A stretch of 9,990 nt of DNA, from NCBI GenBank assembly GCA_040507895.1, contig JBEVNX010000087.1, forward strand, positions 1-9,990, given 5' to 3'. How positions within the stretch are numbered: position 1 is the first letter of the stretch; each line of letters begins with the position of its first letter. Below the pieces are notes generated by a model. That model was not told the origin of the DNA. It worked only from the letters and a program-made list of their open reading frames with translations, and did no database searches. The translations under genes were made by a program, and so were the position numbers. The DNA comes from JBEVNX01 sp040507895. Its GTDB lineage: Bacteria > Desulfobacterota > Binatia > JACPRU01. Below are positions 1-5,866 of this stretch, in pieces.

Positions 1-1
1 G

Positions 2-1480
2 GGCGATTGCGACGTCGTGCTCTCCGGCAGCAAGGTTTCGCGTCGGCACGCACGCATCGCCGTCGCGGACGGCGGGTTTCTGATCGAGGACCTGAAGAGC
101 ACGAACGGCACGCTCGTCAACGGCGAGTCTCTCTCCGGCACGCGCGCTCTCGGCGAGAGAGATGAGGTGCGGATCGCCGATTTTATCTTGCGGGTGGAAC
201 GAGGGGAGGCGAATCGAGCGGCGCCGGCGAAGGCACCTGGCGACCGGGCAGAGCCTGCCGCGGCGAAGGCTGCGCCCGCCGCGGCGAAGGCTGCGCCCGC
301 CAAGCCGGCGAAGAAGGAGAAGGAAGAAAGCGAGGAAGCCAAGAAGGCCAAGATGTTCTGGGCCTCGATGGAGAGCTTCTTCGAGCCGATCTGGGGCTAT
401 ATCCAAGACCCCGGCGTGTCGGAGATCATGATCAACGGGGCTCAAGAGATCTTCTTCGAGCAGAAGGGCAGGCTCGTGCGCTCGGAAATCTTCTTCAGCG
501 AGGAGGGCCTGCGCGCGGCGATCATGAACGTCGCGCAGTTCATGGGCCGGCGGATCAACGAGGAAAACCCCTACCTCGACGCGCGCCTTCCCGATGGCTC
601 GCGCGTCGCGATCGTGTTGCCGCCCTGCTCGCGCAAGGGTCCGGCGATGGCCATCCGCAAGTTTGCCAAGGAGCGGATGAACCTCCAGGATTTGGTGCGC
701 TTCGGCGCTCTCAGCGACGAGGTCGTGCAGTTTCTCGACATCTGCGTGAAGCTCCGCAAGAACGCGATCGTTTCCGGGGGCACCAGCTCGGGCAAGACGA
801 CGTTGCTGAACATCATCTCGGCGTTGATCCCTGACGATCAGCGGATCCTCGTCATCGAAGACTCGGCCGAGCTGCAGCTCCAGCAGGAGCACGTGCTGCC
901 GCTCGAGTCGAAGCCGCCCGACAAGCACGGCAAGGGAGAGGTTACGCTGCGCGAGCTGGTGCGCGCCTCTCTGCGGTTGCGCCCCGACCGGATCGTCGTC
1001 GGCGAGGTGCGCGGCGGCGAGGCTCTCGACCTCCTGCAGGCGATGAATACGGGTCACTCCGGCTCGCTGGCGACGATTCACGCGTCCTCACCCGCGCAGA
1101 CGCTCGCGCGGCTCGAGACTCTGACGCTCTTCTCCGGGCTCGACTTGCCGATCGTCGCCATTCGCGAGCAAGTTGCGTCGGCCGTCGACATGATCATTCA
1201 GGCGGCGCGGCTGCAAGACGGCTCGCGGAAGGTCACCCACGTCAGCCAGGTTCTGCCGCTGTCACCGGATGGGCGCTACCGGGTGCAGGACATCTACCGC
1301 TTCACGCGCACCGGCACGGAGGACGGTAAGATCAAGGGCGAGCACCGCGCGGTCGGCAACCTGCCGACGTTTCTCGACGAGATCGAGCTGGCCGGCTTCG
1401 AGCTCCCGCCGTCGTTGAAGGAGATCGCCGCCCGTCCGGAAGCTCGGGCGGCCATGGAGCACAAGGACTCGGCGCATTGA
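2..1480 (+). CDS. FHA domain-CpaF/TadA secretion ATPase fusion (5' end cut by window)
   Basis: Likely a cytoplasmic hexameric ATPase that powers a Tad-like pilus or related secretion system, joined to a phosphothreonine-binding FHA domain. The reading frame is open to the left edge and the FHA fold is already under way there (GDCDVVL before the GTG at 17), so the true start lies outside. Counting from that GTG, the FHA part keeps S8-R9-R10-H11 and S28-T29-N30-G31-T32. An Ala/Pro/Lys/Glu-rich linker spans about 63-112. The CpaF part follows: N-terminal EIMING and DARLPDGSR motifs, Walker A GGTSSGKTT at 254-262, the Glu box VIEDSAEL from 279, Walker B IVVGEVR at 326-332, and the His box with GH at 346-347 and TIH at 353-355. 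The C-terminus (NLPTF...GFELPPS) has the usual CpaF ending. It is paralogous to the gene at 3087 and lies 18 bp before the gene at 1499, probably in one operon. The family is certain; the secreted substrate is unknown. Confidence 0.93.
   Translation, partial: GDCDVVLSGSKVSRRHARIAVADGGFLIEDLKSTNGTLVNGESLSGTRALGERDEVRIADFILRVERGEANRAAPAKAPGDRAEPAAAKAAPAAAKAAPAKPAKKEKEESEEAKKAKMFWASMESFFEPIWGYIQDPGVSEIMINGAQEIFFEQKGRLVRSEIFFSEEGLRAAIMNVAQFMGRRINEENPYLDARLPDGSRVAIVLPPCSRKGPAMAIRKFAKERMNLQDLVRFGALSDEVVQFLDICVKLRKNAIVSGGTSSGKTTLLNIISALIPDDQRILVIEDSAELQLQQEHVLPLESKPPDKHGKGEVTLRELVRASLRLRPDRIVVGEVRGGEALDLLQAMNTGHSGSLATIHASSPAQTLARLETLTLFSGLDLPIVAIREQVASAVDMIIQAARLQDGSRKVTHVSQVLPLSPDGRYRVQDIYRFTRTGTEDGKIKGEHRAVGNLPTFLDEIELAGFELPPSLKEIAARPEARAAMEHKDSAH
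257..298 (+). repeat. Perfect tandem duplication of a 21-bp unit in the linker
   Basis: Two identical 21-bp copies (257-277 and 278-298) lie in frame and each encodes AAAKAAP in the linker between the FHA and ATPase domains. Perfect identity at every base suggests a recent slippage duplication that changes linker length without breaking the frame. Confidence 0.85.
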
Positions 1481-1487
1481 CCGGTCC

Positions 1488-1494
1488 GGGAGGG
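1488..1494 (+). promoter_or_regulatory. Ribosome binding site supporting the TTG start at 1499
   Basis: GGGAGGG sits 4-5 bases before the TTG at 1499 and just after the stop of the upstream gene at 1480. It supports this unusual TTG start. The protein beginning here (MADEKKPEF) carries the first of the conserved Thr motifs within 14 residues. Confidence 0.6.
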
Positions 1495-1498
1495 CACG

Positions 1499-3028
1499 TT
1501 GGCTGACGAGAAGAAGCCGGAGTTCGATCCCGACAAGACGGTCTTCGATGTCCGCCGGCCGAAGCCGGTCGAAGCGGACGCGGATCGGACCGTGGTCGCG
1601 CCGGTCCGCCAGGCCGAGCCCCCGCCGAAGCCGCCCGCCGAGGACGAAGAGCGGACCGTGATGATGCCTCGCTCCCATGGAGCGCCCGCCCCGGCCGCTC
1701 CGCAGGATGCCGATCGAACGGTGGTCACGCCGAGGGGCGGCGCCGGCGCCGAGGCGGAGCGCACCATGGTGCGGCAGGCCGCCCCGGGGGCCGCAAAGCA
1801 GGCCGCCGGCCAGGCGGATTTTCAGCTCGCCTGCCTCTCGGGCTCAGGCCGCGGGCGGCGCTTCCCGCTCGGCTCGGGCGAGGTTCTGGTCGGCTCGAGC
1901 CCGAGCTGTCAGGTGCAACTTCCGGGGCTCGAGTCGGTCCATGCGAAACTGCTGCGCCAGCCCGACGGCTACGATCTGCAGAACCTGGGCGCGGCCGGAT
2001 CGGTGGTGATGAGCGGCGGGCGCAAGCCGTCGCGTGCCAAGCTGAAGAGCGGCGACCTCGTCAAGATGGGCGACGTCGTCCTGCGCTTCGAACAGGTCGG
2101 CGAGGTGTTCGGTGCCGACTACGACGAGAAGGAGTTCGCCGCGGGCCTCGCGACGATCTTTGCGCCCGAGAATCGCCTCTACCTCGGCCTCGGCGCTCTG
2201 GCTGCGGTGCTCGCGCTCGTTCTCCTCTGGCCGTCCGGAAAAACGACGACCGTCGTCGTCAAGAAGGCGGATACGTCGGCGGCCGACAAGCAACGCAAGC
2301 AGGAGGTGACCGCGTTGCTTCAGGCGGGGGAGGTCCTCTTCAACGCGGGCAAGCTCATGACCCCCGCGGATCAGCCTGATGCGGATAGCGCGTTCGCCAA
2401 GTTCAACGAAGCGTTGGCGCTCGATCCCGGGAACCAGCAGGCGCTGCAGTGGCTGAAGCGGATCGACGAAGAGCGCGACAAGCAGCGCCGCGCCCGCGAA
2501 GAAGCGGAGAAGCAGCGGCTCGCCGAGGAGCAAGCGCGACAGGACCGCCAGCGCCAGGAGCTCGACCGAAAGGTGGCGGCGGTCGTCGAGCAGGGAGATG
2601 CCTACTACGAGAAGGGTCAAATCACCGAGCCAGTCGGCACCAATGCACTGGCGAAGTACCAGCAGGCGTTGAAGATAGATCCACAGAGCTCGCTCGCGCA
2701 GGAGCGCGTGCAGAAGGCCATCAACTTCTACATCGTTCGCGGCGACGAGCTGCGCGACAAGAACGACCTCTGGGCCGCGCTCGAGAACTATCGCAAAGCG
2801 TCGCGCGCAACCGGTGGCAGGGAAGAAGACGTCGAGCGGCGGATTCACGAGGTCGAGGGACAGCTGCGCAGCGGCATGGCCGGCACGAGCGTGAAGCTGG
2901 TGATCTACCGCGACGAGAAGGGTCAGCTCTTCGTGCTCGACGACATCGACAAGGTTCCGGCGCGCTATCGCGACCGTGTCGTGGAGGTCCAGCCGGCTGC
3001 GCCCTCCAAGGGAGGGCTGGGGCGTTGA
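1499..3028 (+). CDS. Single-pass membrane protein with Thr-motif tail, degenerate FHA domain and TPR-like repeats
   Basis: No established name is recognised; probably a scaffold or regulator for the flanking FHA-CpaF ATPases. The first 93 residues are Pro/Ala-rich and disordered, with five acidic-(K/R)-T motifs at Thr14, 31, 53, 74 and 89. Residues about 107-200 are FHA-like but degenerate: the GR of the fold is V131-G132-S133, the S-R-x-H stretch is E145-S146-V147-H148, and STNG is replaced by GAAG (164-167). One hydrophobic helix lies at 227-244. TPR-like helical repeats follow at about 264-320, 361-408 and 409-445, with a charged coiled coil at about 323-360. The last part (465-499; VLDDIDKVPARYRDRV) resembles the short 'DD..IP..YR' module of DUF4124-like proteins. 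The FHA part is expected inside the cell and the TPR part outside, but positive charge just after the helix (K248, K256, K257) makes the orientation uncertain. It starts at a TTG with a good ribosome site. Confidence 0.88.
   Translation: MADEKKPEFDPDKTVFDVRRPKPVEADADRTVVAPVRQAEPPPKPPAEDEERTVMMPRSHGAPAPAAPQDADRTVVTPRGGAGAEAERTMVRQAAPGAAKQAAGQADFQLACLSGSGRGRRFPLGSGEVLVGSSPSCQVQLPGLESVHAKLLRQPDGYDLQNLGAAGSVVMSGGRKPSRAKLKSGDLVKMGDVVLRFEQVGEVFGADYDEKEFAAGLATIFAPENRLYLGLGALAAVLALVLLWPSGKTTTVVVKKADTSAADKQRKQEVTALLQAGEVLFNAGKLMTPADQPDADSAFAKFNEALALDPGNQQALQWLKRIDEERDKQRRAREEAEKQRLAEEQARQDRQRQELDRKVAAVVEQGDAYYEKGQITEPVGTNALAKYQQALKIDPQSSLAQERVQKAINFYIVRGDELRDKNDLWAALENYRKASRATGGREEDVERRIHEVEGQLRSGMAGTSVKLVIYRDEKGQLFVLDDIDKVPARYRDRVVEVQPAAPSKGGLGR
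1526..1771 (+). repeat. Five degenerate acidic-(K/R)-T-(V/M) motif repeats
   Basis: The encoded motifs are DPDKTVF, DADRTVV, DEERTVM, DADRTVV and AEAERTM, with the Thr residues at 14, 31, 53, 74 and 89 of the protein starting at 1499 (spacing 17, 22, 21, 15). DNA identity is partial, so the repeat is conserved as protein rather than as sequence. The first copy has Asp three residues after the Thr, a position known to favour some FHA domains. The motifs are seen directly; phosphorylation is an inference. Confidence 0.8.
3001..3017 (+). other. Short perfect hairpin at the 3' end of the middle gene
   Basis: GCCCTCC (3001-3007) and GGAGGGC (3011-3017) form a 7-bp perfect stem with a 3-base loop, inside the last codons before the TGA at 3026-3028. 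No T-run follows, so it is not a standard intrinsic terminator. It may influence mRNA stability or be chance in GC-rich DNA. Confidence 0.35.
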
Positions 3029-3077
3029 CCGGCCGATCGTACGACAGGCTGCGGGCGTCCGCGGCCTTGGGACAATC

Positions 3078-3081
3078 GAGG
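3078..3081 (+). promoter_or_regulatory. Ribosome binding site deciding the ATG at 3087
   Basis: GAGG lies 5 bases before the ATG at 3087. The frame is open further upstream (a GTG at 2976 overlaps the preceding gene), but the FHA fold begins directly with MIITIRQEGG at 3087. This ribosome site therefore supports the shorter protein. Confidence 0.6.
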
Positions 3082-3086
3082 CGTCG

Positions 3087-4547
3087 ATGATCATCACGAT
3101 CCGGCAAGAAGGTGGAGCGCCGCGGATGGTCGACTTGGCCGGCGCCGAGGCGCTCATCGGCAAGCATGCGGATTGCCAAGTGGTGCTCGCCGATCCCAAG
3201 GTCTCGCGCCGGCATGCGCGGGTCGCGGAGCGGGGCGGGCGGTTCTTCGTCGAAGATCTCGGCAGCACGAACGGCACCCGCGTCGCCGGCCGCGCGGTGC
3301 AAGGCGAGATGCCGCTCGAGGAAGGCGCGGAGCTCGAGATCGGCCCCTTCTGGGTGTCGGTCGCGCGAAGCGCGCCCACGAAGCCGGCTGCGGACGACCC
3401 GACGACCATCACCAAGTCCCCTGCATCGGCTGCCGCGGCGACGCCGGCGGCTCCGACCCGGATCGCGGCGCCGGTTGCGCCGGTTCCTCCACTCTCGGGA
3501 CTCGGCCCTCTCGATCCGCTGCTCTCCGACGACTCGATCAACGAGATCATGGTGAACGGACCCGACGAAGTGTTCGTCGAGCGCCGCGGCCAGCTCGAGT
3601 TGGTCGACGCGCGCTTCGACTCGAAGGAGGCGCTGGGAGAGCTGATCGTGCGCATCGCGACCGACGTCGGACGGTCCGTGGACGAGCGGCGGCCGCTCCT
3701 CGATGCGCGGCTGCGCGACGGATCGCGGGTGAATGCGGTGCTGCAACCGCTGGCGGTGCGGGGGCCCTATCTGACGGTGCGAAGATTCCCGAGCCGGCGC
3801 CTGTCCGGTGAGGAGCTCGTGGCGAACGGATCGCTCAGCGCCTCGATGCTCGCGTTCCTGCGGGCGGCGGTTACCGCGCGGCTGTCGATGCTGGTCTCGG
3901 GCGGCACCGGCTCGGGCAAGACGACGCTGCTCGCGGCGCTCTGCGGCTTCATCGGGCCGCACGAGCGGGTGGTGACCATCGAGGACGCCGCGGAGCTGCG
4001 GCTGCCTCTGCGTCACGTTCTGCCGCTCGAGAGCCGCCCGGCCGATGCTTCGGGCGAGGGCGAGGTGACGATTCGCGATCTCGTCCGTAACGCTCTGCGC
4101 ATGCGCCCGGACCGCATCGTGGTCGGCGAGGTCCGCGGCGCGGAGGCGCTCGACATGCTGCAGGCCATGAACACGGGGCACGAAGGAAGCTTGTCGACGA
4201 TTCACGCCAATTCCCCGCGCGAGGCCTTGCAGCGGCTCGAGACGCTGGTGCTGTTCGCCGGCACGGAGCTGCCGCAGCGGGCGATCCGCGAGCAGATCGC
4301 GGGCGCGATCCCGCTGCTCGTGCACGTCGAGCGATTGGCCGGGGGGAAGCGGCGGGTGACGTCGGTCGAGGAGCTGACCGGCCTCGAGTCCGGCCAGTTC
4401 ACGATGGGCGAGATCTTCCGCTTCGATACCGAAGCGAAGGACGGGACGTTCACCGCGACCGGGTACGTTCCGCGCGCTCGCGACCGCATCGGGGAGCGCG
4501 GTGTCGGCGTCGACAACGGCTGGTTCCAGATTTCCGACCGGAAGTAG
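3087..4547 (+). CDS. FHA domain-CpaF/TadA secretion ATPase fusion, second paralog
   Basis: A 486-residue paralog of the first gene with the same architecture. The FHA domain spans about 1-95 with S40-R41-R42-H43 and S60-T61-N62-G63-T64 intact, but Lys26 replaces the usual Arg of the GR motif. An Ala/Pro-rich linker (about 96-135) contains DDPTTITKS at 103-111, another possible phospho-Thr site. The ATPase part has EIMVNG, DARLRDGSR, Walker A GGTGSGKTT at 272-280, the Glu box TIEDAAEL from 297, Walker B IVVGEVR at 344-350, and a GHEGSLSTIH His box. The C-terminus differs from the first paralog and lacks the usual GxxLP ending, finishing in GVDNGWFQ. It probably forms an operon with the two genes before it (58-bp gap). 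The ATPase identity is certain; whether it pairs with its paralog in one machine or serves an opposing role, as extension and retraction ATPases do, is not visible. Confidence 0.94.
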   Translation: MIITIRQEGGAPRMVDLAGAEALIGKHADCQVVLADPKVSRRHARVAERGGRFFVEDLGSTNGTRVAGRAVQGEMPLEEGAELEIGPFWVSVARSAPTKPAADDPTTITKSPASAAAATPAAPTRIAAPVAPVPPLSGLGPLDPLLSDDSINEIMVNGPDEVFVERRGQLELVDARFDSKEALGELIVRIATDVGRSVDERRPLLDARLRDGSRVNAVLQPLAVRGPYLTVRRFPSRRLSGEELVANGSLSASMLAFLRAAVTARLSMLVSGGTGSGKTTLLAALCGFIGPHERVVTIEDAAELRLPLRHVLPLESRPADASGEGEVTIRDLVRNALRMRPDRIVVGEVRGAEALDMLQAMNTGHEGSLSTIHANSPREALQRLETLVLFAGTELPQRAIREQIAGAIPLLVHVERLAGGKRRVTSVEELTGLESGQFTMGEIFRFDTEAKDGTFTATGYVPRARDRIGERGVGVDNGWFQISDRK

Positions 4548-4608
4548 AGTTCCCGCCGCCCCTATCTCGTGCGCCTGCTCGATCGGCGCGCGACGTGACC
4601 AAACCTTC

Positions 4609-4612
4609 GAGG
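4609..4612 (+). promoter_or_regulatory. Candidate ribosome binding site for the ATG at 4622
   Basis: GAGG lies 9 bases before the ATG at 4622. It favours that start over the GTG at 4595, which would place this site inside the coding region, and over a further ATG at 4637, which has no clear site. Confidence 0.4.
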
Positions 4613-4621
4613 TCGCCAGCG

Positions 4622-5866
4622 ATGATTGCTCGGGGCATGGGGCGCGAGACCCGATTCGGGGCGTGCCTGCTCCAGGGCGCCCTACTTCTGAATTCCGCGC
4701 TCGCGCTTTTCTACGTCGTCCTGTGGATCGGTCTCGCGCGCCAGGGCGCGTTCTGGAAGGCGGATTTCACCGCCTACTATACGGCGGGCTCCATCGTGCG
4801 CGACGGGCAAAGCGCCCGGCTATACGACCTCGGTGTTCAGCAGCGATATCAGCAGCAGATCCTCGCCGGGCGGACTTTTGCGGACGGCGTCCTGCTTTTC
4901 GTGAACCCGCCGCACGCCGCGATCCTGTTCACTCCGCTGGCTGCGTTGCCGCTGTCGACCGCGTTCTTTGTCTGGACTGGCGCGCAGGCTCTTTTGCTCG
5001 CTTGGCTCGTGCGGAGGCTCCTTCGTCTGGGCGCGGAGTGGACGTCGAGGGAGCGCTGGCTGTTGGTCGCCACCGTTCTCGCGTTCCCGCCGCTGCTGTT
5101 TACGTTCCAGCTCGGAGCGCTCTCCTTGTTCGTGCTCGTATGCGTCTTCGAGACCTACGTCTCCTTGAAGCGTGCGGACGAGGTGAGCGCCGGGCTCTGG
5201 CTCGCGCTCGCCACTCTCAAGCCGCAAGCGATGCTGCTGCCCATCCTGATCTTACCGGCGGCGCGGCGCTGGATCGCCGCCGCGAGCTTCGCCTTGGCCT
5301 TTGCCGCGGCGGTGATTGTCTCGAGCGCGCTTCTCGGGTGGCGAGTTTGGCTGGACTTCCGGCGGCTGATCGGCGTGGTCAGCCAGCTGTTCGACGCCTA
5401 CGGCATCGTGCCCGCGGAAATGTACAACCTGAAGGGGACGCTGACGCTGTTGCTCGGAAACGAGCAGCGAAGCCTGATCAACGGGCTCAGCGCAGGGGCG
5501 CTGATGGTCGCCGCCGGGGCCGTCCTCGTCGTATGGCTTCGAGCCGCACGGCCCGACGATTCACGGTTCGAGTTGCGCGTGAGCCTGACGGTCCTGTTGG
5601 GAACGCTGTTCAGCCTTCACCTGTATCCACACGACGCCCTCCTGCTCGTGGCGCCAGCGGTGCTGTGCTATTCATACCTCCGCGAGCGAAGCCCATCGTG
5701 GAGAGCCTACGTAGCGTGGCTCGCGACGTGTCCGCTTTGGTTCGCGCTCTCGGAGAGCTTCGTCGGCGAGGCACTCCGAATCAGGATTCCGGTGATCGCG
5801 ATGGTGGCGATGACGGTGTGGACGGCGAGGACTCTCTACCGAAGGTATCCGTCGACGAGTCCTTGA
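4622..5866 (+). CDS. Glycosyltransferase family 87 (DUF2029) multi-pass membrane protein
   Basis: A 414-residue integral membrane protein of the GT-C fold, likely moving a sugar (often mannose in characterised actinobacterial members) from a polyprenyl-phosphate donor to an extracytoplasmic acceptor. Family marks are an Asp just after the first helix (D48 in KADFTAYYTAG), a LYDL stretch after the first loop, VNPPHAAILFTPLA with NPP at 95-97, LKPQ at 199-202, and a late PHDALLL segment (336-342) matching the conserved '.PH..yD' region. About ten hydrophobic helices are visible. It resembles the protein at 8228 in order of motifs. It starts 74 bp after the ATPase gene, so it could be cotranscribed with it, though its function fits the rightward block better. 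The start could also be GTG 4595 or ATG 4637. Sugar and acceptor cannot be told from sequence. Confidence 0.88.
   Translation: MIARGMGRETRFGACLLQGALLLNSALALFYVVLWIGLARQGAFWKADFTAYYTAGSIVRDGQSARLYDLGVQQRYQQQILAGRTFADGVLLFVNPPHAAILFTPLAALPLSTAFFVWTGAQALLLAWLVRRLLRLGAEWTSRERWLLVATVLAFPPLLFTFQLGALSLFVLVCVFETYVSLKRADEVSAGLWLALATLKPQAMLLPILILPAARRWIAAASFALAFAAAVIVSSALLGWRVWLDFRRLIGVVSQLFDAYGIVPAEMYNLKGTLTLLLGNEQRSLINGLSAGALMVAAGAVLVVWLRAARPDDSRFELRVSLTVLLGTLFSLHLYPHDALLLVAPAVLCYSYLRERSPSWRAYVAWLATCPLWFALSESFVGEALRIRIPVIAMVAMTVWTARTLYRRYPSTSP

Noticed and set aside
1490..1507. GGCAC followed by GGCT, slightly like a sigma-54 -24/-12 promoter
   Set aside because: The spacing and the -12 TTGC element do not fit, and the site overlaps a ribosome site and start codon within an operon.
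3001..3017. Hairpin considered as an intrinsic terminator between the second and third genes
   Set aside because: No T-run follows, the stem is only 7 bp, and it lies inside the coding region before the stop.
1844..3655. Long minus-strand open frame (about 600 codons) opposite the middle gene
   Set aside because: It is rich in Arg, Leu, Ala and Ser without any domain pattern and lies antisense to a clearly coding gene; typical of high-GC DNA.
2721..4325. Minus-strand open frame of 534 codons opposite the second ATPase
   Set aside because: Arg-, Gln- and His-rich composition with no motifs; it is antisense to conserved ATPase motifs.
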